Below, one piece after another: positions 13,904-27,412 of a stretch of DNA of 64,000 bases. The position numbers and the translations under genes are program-made. How positions within the stretch are numbered: position 1 is the stretch's first letter; each line of letters starts with the position of its first letter. Source of the DNA: Lethocerus indicus (lineage: Eukaryota > Arthropoda > Insecta > Hemiptera > Belostomatidae); assembly GCA_019843655.1 (NCBI GenBank), contig JACDQD010000002.1:3048585-3112584 (forward strand). The letters are read 5' to 3'. Under the pieces are notes generated by a model. That model was not told where the DNA came from, did no database searches, and saw only the letters and a program-made list of their open reading frames with translations.

Positions 13904-15958
13904 TTTATAACAACCATATCCAGTTTTAGGAAAAGACCTCCCTACAAATTTTAAGATATCAAGGAAAGCTTTGCTTCATTGTTATATTATTCCCTTTTCA
14001 TTAGAACCGGATTATTTAGTTTATGTTCACTGAAGAGACTAATTAGTCAGGGGAAACTCGTATATATTTTGAAGAAATGAGGTGTTGGGCACGCGCCATT
14101 TAACTGTCACCAGGGGGGAAAAAAAGTATTGCGATTTCCGGTCGGTAATTGATGGCGGGGAGGGGAGGGTCGTTTCGTTACGCCGTCGAAAAACACAACA
14201 GGGCGGCATCGACGCCCTTACCGGAAATACGAGCCATTATGCAAAACAATATTCGACTCACCGGCTCAAAAACGAATAATTTCTGAGCCGTTGCACCGGC
14301 AATGTCCAGAATAAGGACGTTGCGAACAGTGTAAGGCCGTTGTAACGTTTCCACAGTTCCACAGTCTGACGAAATTGTTAAATTTTCTGAAAATATTTCG
14401 CGTACACTGAATTCCGAACGCCGCCAAACATGGACCATTAGACTTTTTCAGGCCTTTTATAGTTCGCGGGACACATATTATCAGATTCTTTCCTCCTAAT
14501 GTTTTCCATTAAAGGCAATATCAAAGGCATTACGCTGCCTGCTGGTCATATACAAATACTGGATACCGAACAAATAATATATATTATGTAATTAATTATT
14601 ATTACATTAACTTTGAAATAATCGGAAATTCCATTTATACAAATATCGTGCTCTATATATATAATTTGAGTTTAATACTAGATCATCCCACAATATGTGT
14701 ATATATATCTATCCGCTGTTATAAACACAAAGACAGAGTTATGCCGAAATTTTACGAGAACGATTACGTTCTACCTTTGAATCGAAAAACTCTGGCCTCT
14801 ATCTATAGCAGAGAACATGGAAATGTGTCACGGGTTGATGGAAATATGACCCATTAAAAAGTTGAAGTCTCGCACTAGTCCAACTGGGCCGGTGGAACAA
14901 ATCTGACTCCGAGGTAGGCGCATAAACTCTACCCGGCCGCCCCTGGGGATTTGCGAGGTGGAAAAGTATTATAGAAGAGGGGGAAGGGAAACAATTGTGT
15001 CGGAATGTCCGGCCCAGAGCAAAGAGCGCTCCTCAAGTTTACGCTTGGAAACACTTTCTTTTGTCAACCGAGAACGGACTCAATAAAAAAAAAAAAAAAA
15101 AAATCTGCTCGAATTGTTTACTTCAACACTTGAAATAGTTCTAACAGTTAACATATCGTGGCACTATAACGCCGCATGAATCAATGAACATTCTATAGAT
15201 AATGGAACTGAAAAATATTTTGCGAGAGATAAATATTAAGAGAAGTGCTCTCGTTAATCCCACTATAATTAGTATTCGGCTACCTCCATTTTAAGACGAT
15301 ACTTTCGCGTTGGAAAAATATTTTTTTTACTGACCCAGTTGGATTTATACGAATGGCTGATATATATTTCGGATATTCGTTCTGACCTACGCGCATTTGC
15401 ATTTAATATATAGGACCTTATACATTTCGTAATTATTCTGCGAGATAATAGGTCACAAAAGGGGGCAGGAAGGTTTCTCCCCTGTTCTCATTCCTAGCCT
15501 ACAGTTCTATGAATTCTTGCATTTATTTAAATAAAAATAAGTGAAAAAATGACAGTGAAATGAAAAATAATATATAGGATTAAATACGTAGTTGTGAAAT
15601 TGTAAAATATCAAATTTTATAAGAGTACATAATGGATGAAGGAAGGAATATGTGCGCCTTATTTTTGCGTGATACTAACCCGCATGATCGTTGAATCGTG
15701 CATGCTGCATCAGAGCGCCTTGATAATATTAATAATTGGATTTAAATATATTTTGTAGCACATTCTTTTGTGAAACATGGATCCGTAACCAATTTATTGT
15801 TTCTAACTTTTTGTGCGTCAAAGATGTATGAACGACACTTGTATTTTACCTTGCAAGTCTTGTCCACGAAACTTCTCTCTCTGTGTCGCACACTGCCGGG
15901 GTGGAAACATAAACCTGTTCCGCGCGCTTTTCACTGCAATAATGTTTGTTTGTTGCAG
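13904..15958. other. Upstream non-coding region of the signal-peptide exon
   Basis: No exon was recognised. Contents are GC-rich patches at about 14080-14240 and 14930-15030, AT-rich stretches at 14570-14720 and 15540-15620, and a poly-A run at 15084-15103. A CT/TG-rich tract immediately before 15959 is the polypyrimidine tract of the acceptor. If a 5' UTR exon of the signal-peptide gene lies here, I cannot identify it. The reading frame of the exon stays open upstream to 15770, so an unspliced, longer first exon cannot be excluded. Confidence 0.5.
15084..15103. repeat. Poly-A tract
   Basis: About twenty consecutive A directly after CAAT, so an AATAAA word overlaps its start. It could be the tail of an old retroposed insert, but no upstream retroelement body is recognisable. 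It is otherwise a simple homopolymer. Confidence 0.9.
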
Positions 15959-16083
15959 GAATATGGTGTTAAGCTTTTAGCGGAGACAACCAGAAGGAGG
16001 ATGGGGCTTTCGTTGCTGGTCTTAGTCTGCTGCCTCCCAGCAATATCAATTGCGACTCCCACGGAGCACCGACCATGCTCAAG
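15959..16083 (+). CDS. Signal-peptide exon of an unidentified secreted or membrane protein
   Basis: Exon boundaries: an acceptor TTTGTTTGTTGCAG ends at 15958 and a donor AAG|GTAACA begins at 16084. The start ATG at 16001-16003 has A at -3 and G at +4, a good eukaryotic context. The 27 complete codons begin MGLSLLVLVCCLPAISIA: a short n-region, a hydrophobic core of about 15 residues and small residues before the likely cleavage near residue 18, then TPTEHRPCS. The exon ends after two bases of the next codon (phase 2). A short 5' UTR part carries one upstream ORF. This short 'leader plus signal peptide, then long intron' layout is usual for ligands, receptors and adhesion proteins of developmental genes. 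The mature part seen is nine residues with one cysteine, too little to assign a family. No downstream exon was found in this window. The gene is uncertain as a whole, but the combination of signals is unlikely to be chance. Confidence 0.6.
15963..15980 (+). promoter_or_regulatory. Five-codon upstream ORF
   Basis: ATG-GTG-TTA-AGC-TTT-TAG lies in the 5' UTR part of the exon, 20 nt before the main ATG and starting 4 nt after the splice acceptor. Short uORFs like this usually lower translation of the main frame by requiring reinitiation. It would be used only if the transcript is spliced or initiated as inferred. Confidence 0.45.
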
Positions 16084-17235
16084 GTAACACGCTTATCCTA
16101 CATTATGCCACGTTACGCCATATGATTTTCATTATTCACTTGTTCATTATTCTAAAAACATTATGTTAAGTGTAATTAAATGAGTAGAAGATACAGTGGG
16201 TAAAGTTTTGTGGTATTATTCTTACAATTTAGATACAATCAATGCGATAATATTATGTTTACATGACATTGCACTCACTATACTGTTGAAAATACCTTAT
16301 TCTTAATAGTCAGGCACTTTACTCTGAATTAGTTTTTTGAATAGAAGGATAGGGTTGGTTCACTACGTCTATAATCAGTACACGGGTCTAAACAAGCTAT
16401 TTAAGGGGAGCAATGCGGGGGTTTGAACTTCAACCATGTGACTTTGTGTACTCTCTCAGTTGTATATTCTTCTCATTGTCGGCTACCGACAGCCGAGAGT
16501 GAGAATATCTTTCACATTGTCTTGTACACGCAGAGAACTGACATTGTTAAATTACCAACGCTGTTAAATTCCAATACGCGCGTTTCAACCCCCAATTCAT
16601 CATGTCTTTGGGTTTTTGTAAAGGTAGCGACAAGGGAACCCTAATTGACACGTTCAGAGAGAGCGCTGTAGGGGATGAAGGCGGGGGATGCCTTTGGCGG
16701 TTGGTGCGGGGGGTTGAATCGTTTATGAATAAAATCAACATTAATCAGGGGTAATGAGTGGTGGGGGATCCGCCAGTATTTCATTGTTAAAGACTCCATT
16801 AGGAGAGGAGTTTGGGGTGGCCGGGGCCCGCAAATGGCCCGCCATTGAACCGGCCCCGGGAACCGGCATTAATTGTCGCCCCCGCAAAAGCATCGCACAA
16901 GAATGAGACATGTTCGGTCGCATGTATTTGCGCCCTCGGTTTGTTAACGGGTTTTGCGCTAATAATTTGTTAAATGATTGAATTTATTCAAACCTTTAAG
17001 GTACGGCGGACCGCCTGTCACGGACGGAAGTCAGCATTAATTATGTTGCTATTGAAATGTCTCAGACAGCAATTTCTCTTATGCACGGCTACAATTTTTT
17101 TTCAGTTCACTCTCTCTTCTGGTTGTCATGCTTGAAAGTTTTACTCTCAAAACAGGTTCTTTAACCTTTACTTCCGAACTAATTTATTCCACTTCATCGT
17201 GGGCTCATTCTTTCCGCCGGTTTCTACAGGCGAAT

Positions 17236-17275
17236 TTTAAAGTACTTTGTACTTGAAAATACTTTGTACTTTAAA
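17236..17275. repeat. Inverted repeat around duplicated TACTTTGTACTT
   Basis: Arms TTTAAAGTAC (17236-17245) and GTACTTTAAA (17266-17275) are perfect complements. The interior contains a duplicated ACTTTGTACTT unit, so the locus is both a short tandem and a hairpin. Function unknown; it may be a replication-slippage product. Confidence 0.7.
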
Positions 17276-18480
17276 GTATATATACAACGGCCTCTTGTAT
17301 TTTTACACTACAGAACATTCCTGACGTTTACTTAATCCAACTTGAACACTATTCCGTTACTTTCACTACATTATTACGACGTTATTAACACTAGAAAATA
17401 AGTATAATTTTAGTTTCCGCCTACGATGTCGAGGTAGCTCGACTATCCGTTAGAAATACGACAGAACTGTGGTTGGCGCTTGCTCGAAGCTTGTTCGATT
17501 GAATGCTTAATTACATGTATTAGTTAAATGCACTGTGGTATTCCTTCAGTGGTGATCGGAACACTCACAGCCTATTAGGACGGGGCTTTAACATCGGGTA
17601 TTACCTAATTTCCAGTGGACCATACATTCGGTCCCAAATAGGATTGGATGCGCGTGTACTCGGCCGACTCTCACCAATCCTATACACTAGCCCAATTATG
17701 ATATTGCACATTCTGATCACGTTGGCTGCAATGTAAAATCTCTAGCAATACAAAAGAATCAAGGATACACTTGAAAAATTAGGAAATGTGAACATAAATG
17801 TGGACCATACATATTTTTTCACAATTCCGTTGAATTCAATTTTTAAATTATAATAATTAATTCTTTTAATGGCTTTAATGCTATTAATAGTGTTCAGAAA
17901 ACATTCGTACCTGTTTACGGCGTGTACTGCAATTAAAGAAAATTTCGATTATCAATATGAGGTGATGTCATATGAAATGCCCAATGAATTTCCTTCATTG
18001 ACGTAATAATGAAAAACGAATGTATAAAAAGTAGTTAATTATTTTGTATTTTATCTGGAACTATAATAATGATAAGTAAAACCAAAACATATGTTACTTA
18101 TTTTCCGCAACAGGGAAAAAAGTGGGTAGGTTAGTTTCTAAAACACTCATGAACCGTTTTCAATATTTTAATTGAACATATAGGACTTTATTGTTACGTA
18201 TAGAAGAGAAGGATTGACAAACAGAATTATATATATTGCAATAAAAAATATTCATGACTTATTTAAGCATTTTTATAACACGAACTTACTTGACAGGCCT
18301 TCCTTTTCCTTATCTTACACTAATATTTTTGAGAATTTAAACGTTTATATTGTTAGGGCGTGATATAGGAGCGAGCATTAACGCTCGGGACCGATCTTTC
18401 TTCCAAGAAAGACAACCAGATATAAAAACTTTCTCCAAGCCCGGATTTAACGCGTTTCACTCCGGTTCTAGTGCGGGGTG

Positions 18481-18505
18481 TTTTTTTTTTTTTTTTTTTG
18501 GGGGG
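18481..18505. repeat. Poly-T followed by G6
   Basis: Nineteen T followed by six G. Directly visible homopolymer junction at the edge of a GC island. Confidence 0.95.
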
Positions 18506-19165
18506 TTTGGGCTGCGGCGGGTGTTTGTGAACCGGGAGCGACTGGGCTGAGTGGGGGACGTTTAACATCTAGCAGGAATTCCAACCGACCTTATTTCACT
18601 GCTATCAGGGAGACAGATAGCCGAGCGCCGAGCAGAAAAGTGCCTCAACAATATTTATATCTTCAACTTACAACTGTGAGTCCCGCCCGCTTTTTTCCCC
18701 TCTCTATTTCACGGCGAGGAAATACAGAATACGGGACCGAAGCGTCGTTGAAATATTCACGAAATAATAAAGCATAATTCACCGGTCGGAAAAGAGAAAA
18801 TAATATCGGCCCTCCGATATCCGACCACTTCGAGCAGTTGATAACTGAAGACGGACCGGTGTATTTAATGCACCGGGTTCGGCGTGTTTCCGTACCGGTT
18901 AGGCCGACGCTTTATGCCGATCCGCATATATTTGCATCCATCGCAATACAATCTGGATGGAAATGTGTGCCGTTATAAATTCAGCCGCTATAGTATGTCG
19001 ATGTACAACTGTAATATTATACTGCAGTTTCGTTTCGCGGTTCAGAATTTATCATTTTAATTAAAATCGCGTAAACACTACGCTGACTGAGATTCCATTT
19101 TCGTCTTCACATTATTTAACCGTTTGAATTCAACAATTGTCACCATGTTTTGTTGTTTTCTGACA

Positions 19166-19181
19166 GTATATATATATATAT
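19166..19181. repeat. (TA)n microsatellite
   Basis: Short perfect TA run. Confidence 0.9.
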
Positions 19182-22100
19182 GTGAGGCACTTTCAGTGCA
19201 CTGTTTAGTCACTGTCGGTGAAAAGCAAGTTTCCTCCTTATCACAGATTTTTCAGGTGGTGTAAAATTGAAGTAAAAGAGAACTAAAATTTTTATGCGCT
19301 CGACATAAAAATCACAGATTTGTATCAAAAATGTTTGAAAACAAGTAAATTGTAATAAGTTATTTTCAGAAAATTCGTCTCATTTACTTAATTTCTTTTG
19401 GGTAACATCTATTTTCATCCTTCTATAATTTAACAGCTCAGTGATCGCTATTTTTCCTACCCGTTTTCACAAGCTCGATTTTGAATTTTCAAAATTATTA
19501 TTACTAAGATAGCGGGCATTGTGGGATTTAAATCCCAATGTAATTGCAGGTATAATGCAATTTATAGCCTTGGTCGAGGGGTGAGCGGCGATCTTTCAGG
19601 CCGTGACAAGTGGATTAATCCGTTGAACATTTAATTACCGAAGGTAAATGCATTTCTCTTTCCGCGCGTTAAACATTGCCTCGTCCTCGTTACGACTCAT
19701 TGTTGCCGATGAATAGGAGTTGATGAATTTTAGAAAAGGATATTTGATGGCTTCTTCGAGATCATTTTGTAATTGTAATTGGGATATTTAGGTTTCCGGT
19801 ACAGTTATATTACCCGTTCCGAGGTTTCTTCGAACTAATTACCATAGAGTTCATACCACTTTGCCATGTATTTATAAATGACATGAGAACCTCTCAATTA
19901 AAACAGTGCTATGTAAGGTTGGATAATATAAAATGTTATATTGTTGTTCACAATATATAATTCACTTAATTATATGTTTTGACACCATTATTTCTTAAAT
20001 TTATTACATTTGAAGAACCATTGTGTTGGAAACATCAAACAATATTTTTTTGACCTTCTATCAAGAGAAACTACTTCAGGTATGTTCAAATATCGACCAT
20101 ATTTTTATATTTTTAATAAATATATCATCTCGAGCTTTTCCTTTAGTTAAATTCATGAAAAAAAAACCATAAGTATTCAATTATCGACAATCGAGTTCTC
20201 TCGGAATGCTGAAGGGCGACTCTTCTTTTTATTTCTTTCCTCACTGCTTTGAACTCATATAATATTCAAGAGGTGAGTTCGGTCAAATTAGTCTTTTTCG
20301 AACGTCGACTACAGATTAAACGACTCCGGATTAAGAGTTTTTTTTTAAATCAACATTTACGTGTCAGCGATGTAAATCGAAAGCCGGTAACTACCCGCCT
20401 AATGGAACGCATACAGAGACTGCTCCTTAGTTAAGTAATAATTGAAGAGGATTTAAAAAAATTCTTTTCGAACGTAATCCAGTGACGAATAAGTGTCCAA
20501 TTTCACAACTACTCAGGATAAGTTTGGATTAATTATTTAGTCCTTACTTTATGTTACTTTTTTTAAATAATTTTAGATAATAACTTCATAAGAGATATAT
20601 GTCTTCGGTACTATCACTTATGGGAGTTGAATTTAACATTTTGGCGAGAAGCCTATACATTTAATTTAATTCAATTATTATTTTTTTCGCTAATAGAAGC
20701 CTTTTATTATGGTAATTATTTTTTCACAACAGTGCACTCCGTTCCGATCTGAATCCCTGGGAAATTAATAACCGGGTTTATTAACGGTTTCGGCAGTTGC
20801 ATCGTATTTTAAACGCTCGCCAGGTGCCTGGTCCAAATTCAAAGTAATTTTCAATTGGTAAAATTATCACGTATTCCAGAAATAACTGGAACGCGATGCT
20901 TAGGACAAGACAGCACAAAGGATGCCAGGAGCATTAAATTAGTCGGCGCAGAATTATAAATTCAATCTAACTGCTGTAAACTGTCGTCTTTGGCATTATA
21001 ATAATTTTAATTCGTTTGAATACAAATTCATGGAAGAGCGATCAAAATGTTCAACAGTCGAATGTGTTCCCAATTTATGTATACCGAATATTACAAAGTA
21101 TGAATTCAACAAAATATCTCACCCTCCGGACAGATATCGGGTTTATATACATTTCCAGTTATCAATTAAGTTTGTTTTGATCACAATTTAAAAGTGCGCA
21201 ATGCAGTGTAAAGAAAATATATTAACCAAAGGTATTGCAATATCGAATTTACTGTCAAGTGAACCGTCGTTTCATATCAATGTTTACGAACCTTTCAGAT
21301 AAACAATTTTTACGACCGGAAAGGGCTAAATCATTCCAAGACTTGGATTATGACTATTGTTTTCTCGAGCATTGAAAAATTGCATAACCCAATCTCAGTG
21401 TTCCTGTCATGAGGCCTGAAATATTAGTTCCGATACAATATTTTATATTACACGAAGCTGTTCCAGATTTTATTTTACTAACACGTTCATTATTACAACG
21501 AACGCGTTTCAATTCCGATTTTAAAGATCGTGCCACACGGAACTTGATGAATGTTGGCTTCGGTACATTTCCTTAATGGAATTGTACCGTGTCTGTGATA
21601 AAGTAACCTGCTGGGGAAGCTCGAGATTTCGCTTGTACGGGTTGTCTGTTTCGTCCCCTAAGGGCTAGACGATTTCAACGAATAACGAACGCGCGCTTTA
21701 CCTCCCTCCGCGCCAAATGTTCTTTCCGAAATTCAGGGATCCAACTTAAGCCTCCCCAGATAAATTTCTTTCTTACCCCCCCCCGTCCACCCCGAGGAGT
21801 CACCATAAGGGGAGAAAGAATTTCCTCACGAATAGGTATCCGGGATTTATGTCCTGTCGCCGCTAACACAATATAAGAGGACTAAAACCAGCCGAACCGA
21901 TACTGAAGAAAAACGTGTTCATTCGTGGTGCGAATTTAAATCGATTCTTCAGACATTGCTTGTCTCCCTTTCATAGCCCATAAAACCTGGTTAGATATAA
22001 CTATCTTAATCGAGAACATTATCGCTATTCGAGTAACCTAGGTTCTTAGTTAACTATCGAGCAAAAAACTATATTTATTTCAAAGTTTAACTACGAAACC

Positions 22101-25100
22101 GATTGTTCGGACAAATTAGTCCCTGTTGTTATGAAAACGGTCTAGCTATTGGTGCGATAATGACAGTGAATTTAGAATTCTTCTGATAAATTATAATCAC
22201 ACCGTTGTGAAAGTCAGTAAATTTTTCCTACTTCTCGGCGAATAAAAATAATTCTCCACCTTTTCCAAGTACTGCGGTGAGAAAAAAATTCAGTGTAATC
22301 AGAAAGGTACTAGGCTTTAGTATTTTTTACGGATTATTAATTCGAATTAGTGTATACTCTGTAAGCCGGGTAAACGCCGCGCTGGAAAGATCTTAAGGAT
22401 TCAATAAGCACGGTGTGCTACTTCAGGGAAGAGGTGGATCGTGAAAATTTTCAGATACCTCCCGTATATCCCTCGACAATTATTATTCCCGGCCGAAGGG
22501 TCATTTGTGTGCGCAGTTGTATTCCGCAATGTGGGTCATCCCTCGTAAATTTATCCGCCCGGGGCGAAATTCGTCCGAATTAATATAACGCATAGTTTTA
22601 CTGGCCGGAGAGGGGCGATGTTTTCGTTTTTATTTATTTAACTCGGCGCCCTTCTTTAGCGTCCCCCTCCACCCACTACTGTTTCCTAGCTTGTATAAAA
22701 GTTGGTTTAAGGAGGAATAAAGAAAGGGAGGATGAAGGCAGAGATAACTGGGCGGACCCGAATTACAGCCGGGCTTTTATATTTCTGGAGACGTCCTCCT
22801 TACCCTCCACCTCCCTCCACCAACCCCTGCACCCCGCACCCCCGCTTCGGGCCGTTGGCTCGGTTTCAACGAGCCCCGGGCTATACCACCCCCTCCAACC
22901 TCCCTATCTGCCCGCCAACCACTGCTCCCGCAGTCCCGTTAATATCTTTCCAGTTATTTCGGGCGACAATTTTCCGCGCGCCCGCTAGGAAAACTGGCAT
23001 TTTCACGTGGAAACAGGCGAATTATCCGACAAAAGACCCGGTTAATAACGAGCGCTCGATGTGGACGACACTCCGAAAATGTCGGTCGCAATTACTCCAA
23101 TCCCAAACTGCGGTCCGCCGGCAACACTTATCCTGCTACGAAACATAACAATATAAAAGTTTTCAATTTCTGGAGTTTATAGGAGTTTTCGTCGAAAAAA
23201 GGGACTTATCGATAGTTTACGAGGAATCCCAACCCTTTCGGTCGACCTAAAATAGTTTATGCGCGGTATTTCTTCGGTTTTCTCCCAGAGTACGTTTAAG
23301 GCCGAGAATATTATCTAAGTATTATCAAGAACAAATTGAACCCAAGTAATTGTCATAATTAATGCGATGCTCCGCTTCACTGGAAGATTTTATGTTACAA
23401 AATACTTCGTACGGAATTTCCCGAACAATGATCTTAACAATTACGGCAAACACAAAAAGACGCGTTTTTATGGTTTTTCTCAAGCCCGATATGGCCTCCA
23501 CTAAGAGCATTCGAATTCGAGAAGGATGTTCCTGAACTCGCGGAACTCTTAAATATTAAAATCGACCGCATTATAAATGCATTCATTTTTATTGTTTGCG
23601 TAAGTGAAGTGTTCTGCGGCGCAATCGAGTTGTTGAATTTATTTAAAAAAACATGAGTAGGGAGCGTTCGGATCTGAAATTTTCAATTCCAATTTTCCTG
23701 GGATTCGGTTCCGGTCAGGCCCGCGGGGAAATTGGAAAAATTCAATAGAGACCCGACATTAGCATAAGTTCAGGATTCCGTAAGCTAGAAATTGAAAATA
23801 GCCAAATAGTATTTCCGGTATCTGGAAAAAATGGGTGCTTTAGTCTAGTACGAACAGCAAGTAACAACAAAATGAACGATGTGAATAAAAAGCTTAAGTG
23901 TAGTTTTATCGATGTATTTATATTTCCTTAAATCCTATTCGCTTTTGGAATACATGAAATATTTGAATTAATAAAGTATATATTATTATTAATGAACCAA
24001 TCCGTTTGTATACATGGCTGTCCCCACGTTGAAAAATGAACCGTTTTGGAAATACGTTTTATGCTCATATGAATTAGGTTCTCTATGTTCGTATCAACAA
24101 CGCGATACACCTTTTTGTATTATTAACAGATTTGTTGTAATTATGGCCATTTTTAGAAGCGCTGCAGCGTAGAAGGTGTGGCAACGGTCCTGACATTCTC
24201 CATTCTTCCAAGAATTGCGGTCGAACGAACACGGCGGGAATCAGAAAGAAATTGTCCTACTTCTGTAAAAGCGTTTAATGTGTCATAAATTAACTGGCGC
24301 TTTGTTCCTGTGCAGGAGAAATCCAAACTAATGTCCAAAGTGATAGCGCCAAAAGGGGCGGACGACAAGTCGTTCACTTTCCTCAGTCTCGCAAATGAAG
24401 TGTCCAATTTATAATGTACGGAGGAGATGAAAATTAAGCCCTCGGGTTCTCCTATATTATAGACAAATTATTCACACCACAATTTAATTAACTACCAACA
24501 TTATGCATATAAATATAGACCCGGGTGTGGGTCGAAGTGTCCCTTACTAATTTTTTATTTTAACAGTTATCCTGTGTAAAAAAAGACTTGCCACCTCCGC
24601 AGGGTGTTTACTGGTTTTAATTAACGGCGCGGGCCCATAATTCTATATAGACAACTGTCCTCAAAATTCGCAAGGTATTCAGTATTCAGCTTTCGGCAAC
24701 AACCGTTTTAATCCACTTTCATTCCAGGGAAATCAACGTTTACAGTTTGCTAAGCTCGACGGATATAATATAAAGGTCCTGAGGGGCGGGCGGGTGGTTG
24801 GACAGGAAGGGGCTAGGGGCTGTAAATCGCCAAGTCGGGGTATCGGAGGGGCCTCGGGGCGACAATGGGTGAAATGGAGGGAAACGCAGCGTTGACGCAT
24901 GGCCGGCACAAACCGCGCCCAGATACACATACCGAACCGTACCAATATAGGTATTGATACGGCGAATGACCCCTGGACCCTCCCCCACCCCCCCACTGCC
25001 CTTTGGTTTGACACCCCGGCTAAACTGTCCTCCCCATTGTACCCGCCACCAGCCACCCTTCACAGAACCTACAACCGGGTACAAATTTATCAGCTCGGAC

Positions 25101-25529
25101 ACTAACCCTGAAAACTTCGTCCACTTCCGAAGGCTGTGTTGTATTTAAATTGAAGTAGTATTCGCGAAAACACGGCGAACACATATTTAACGGAATTAGG
25201 CTTACCAGGGATTCAATCTTCAAAATTCCACTTTGGCTACACCTTAAGTATGATTGGATCCTCCCGCGAACTTTCCTCAGGGACGATGTTCGATCGGGGA
25301 ACTATTCGGGGGCAAAACGTCCTTTTAATATTTAACTTATACCGCAAACCATCACCCCCTTGTTACGAATTGTTGTAATAATACCAAAACGTCAACTTGA
25401 ACGACCCTCACTCAAATATATTTTTGGTAAAATTCAAATAACGAAGATTGAAATTATGGAAGAAATGTTCGGTACCGAAAAAGTATCTAAATATTCGGGC
25501 GCCGTACTTGCTACATCCGGGAACGAATC

Positions 25530-25676
25530 GCGAATTACCCTGTCTGAGGACAACCCTCTCGGACAACTTTGTGCCCCACCCTTCAGGCAGTCACCCTTAA
25601 ATCGTTTAACAATTCTTGACACGGTTGAGTGATTAATGGTCGGGCGGTTTGCGATGTCTCTCTCTGACTTAAGCAC
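25530..25676 (-). pseudogene. Tc1-like transposase HTH fragment
   Basis: On the minus strand a frame starting near 25676 reads LKSERDIANRP, then INHSTVSRIVKRFK, then KGGAQSCPRGL. This matches the layout of a Tc1-family N-terminal helix-turn-helix: a 'SxRDIA' first helix, 'xSTVSRIxxRF' recognition helix, then a basic glycine/proline-rich linker. After about 50 residues the similarity is lost, and no DDE domain follows. The frame has no ATG (begins GTG) and the element ends were not found, so this is a short relic rather than a working gene. The family assignment is by motif memory and moderate. Confidence 0.5.
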
Positions 25677-27412
25677 ACTCCTGCTAAGGTGACAAACACA
25701 GCCGCCGTCTTATCAGAAAGACACCGGTATCTTTCCATTTCTTTAAAAGGAAACTCCGAGGAACACAGGAAAAGTTAATTTATTTATGCGCTGGTAAGAC
25801 TAAGAAAAATAAAAATAAAATGCTGGAATATGTTTTTAATTCAATAAAATCCGTACAATAAACATCCTTGGACTCATTTTTATGACAGTTAAAAATTAAA
25901 TTAATGGTATATATTATATACAAACGACGCGGACTTGGGCAAGAACTTTCGAGAGCTTTTAATCTCGCCTTGTTTTTTGTTACCGTCGAAAGTATTATTC
26001 TAACAAACGTTGGCCGGGAGAGGGGTCGGATACTGGGCTTGATTTTATATAAGAGTTTGTTAATAAAACCGCGTGACAAGAGCAGGGAGCCACGAACACT
26101 CGGCAGTCCCGCGTTCCGCCGAGATCGTAACTTGCCGAAGCGATTTTTGCCACGAAGGTGGAAATTTAATTTCGTTACGGAAAAACGTACGATCGACCGA
26201 AACGGAATAACACAGTGACTCTGATATATGCTGAGAACAACAATTTTCCGATTCAACGAAGCGTAAACTACCGGACTTTATATGTCATATAATGATCAGT
26301 GTATACGAAAGCCGATTTTTCATAGGTTGTTTTCGCAATTATTGTGTTCATAATTACAAGCAGATCGTCATATTACTAATTACATATATGTAAACGATAT
26401 TAGGTCCCAATTTGTGGTTAGAGACTAAACGGCGTGCTATCTTTTGTTAAGAACTATATTTAATATTATAGCAATCAGTTATAGCATTCGCTTTACTCAT
26501 GTAGCATAGCCTTCCCTACCGTGGCTCTTGTCCCATTAATCGGGTTTTCATTCTCAGTAGAAGTTCGCATTCATAATTGAAATAATGAACATAATAAGCT
26601 AATGATTTGATTTACAACTTGATGGCGATATCTCAATAGTTAGAACCTTTAAACGGGATGTTGATTGTAAGGTGCATCGGGCTCATCATTCTACCAAAAA
26701 TACCAAAAATAGGGTCCAACATAATACAAGCCCGTCCGAGGATATACCTATGACACATCTCTGAAAATTTATGCCACCAAAATCCTATTTCTTTTGTCCT
26801 CTTTTCTGTTCCTGTTCCCTATTCCGTTTTCTCCGTTGTACTGCAGACTCGGCCTCTTTTAAAATTAAACGTTGGCGTTGAAGAGGAAATACCTGCTTGG
26901 GAAAATATAGCGGCCCGTTACAGGACCACTTTCCTCCAGAGGAAATATACTTCCAAACAGAAATGACTCCTTTAGGCGACTATAAGAAATAAATATCTTG
27001 GGAGAAATTGATGAATGGTCTTAATGTATGAATCCTCAGCGTGATTAACAGAATACAACAGAAGTGAACATAATTTATGTTCAAGAAGTGACAGTTAAAG
27101 TGTACGAGAAAATCATCGAGAGCCAACTAAAAGTTGTATTATTATTATTTCTTCCTCATTCGAGGGTGCAGTAAAGTATACGAAGTAAAGTGTGTGGGCG
27201 TTTGCCCTCAAAGTTTTCATAATTGAATAGGAAAACCCGAATCATGGTTTAGTTTAAAATTAATTATTTCCCAAAGTACAACAAATCTATTTTGTAAAAG
27301 TTTCTTTCGAAACGATATTTTCTAAGTTTCCTAGTACCATGTCGACTATCATAACATTATTCGTGACCTAGTATAAGTCTTAAATCCCCAGTGTTTATTA
27401 ATAATCATAGTA
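25677..27412. other. Non-coding, with a GC patch near 26 kb
   Basis: The minus-strand frame at 25780-26256 (158 codons) overlaps a + frame at 25904-26218 (104 codons). The translation is basic and unlike any family I know, and the two-strand openness suggests chance. A small direct repeat TACCAAAAA occurs twice near 26695-26710. Nothing else was recognised. Confidence 0.45.

Larger units (their letters stand above)
16084..25429 (+). other. Probable first coding intron or gene desert, part 1
   Basis: Begins at the GTAACA donor. I see no exon with a matching phase-2 acceptor. GC islands lie at about 16660-16900, 18440-18560, 18780-18910, 21660-21850, 22370-23120 and 24780-25100. AT-rich parts carry homeodomain-type TAATTA words. 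Simple repeats are a poly-T/G junction (18481-18505) and an AT run (19166-19181). An inverted repeat is at 17236-17275. ORFs in the islands, including 22732-23148 (138 codons, proline-rich), have no domain signature. That this is intron of the gene at 15959 is inference. Confidence 0.4.

Noticed and set aside
25780..26256. 158-codon minus-strand ORF
   Set aside because: An overlapping 104-codon frame is open on the + strand and no domain is recognisable.
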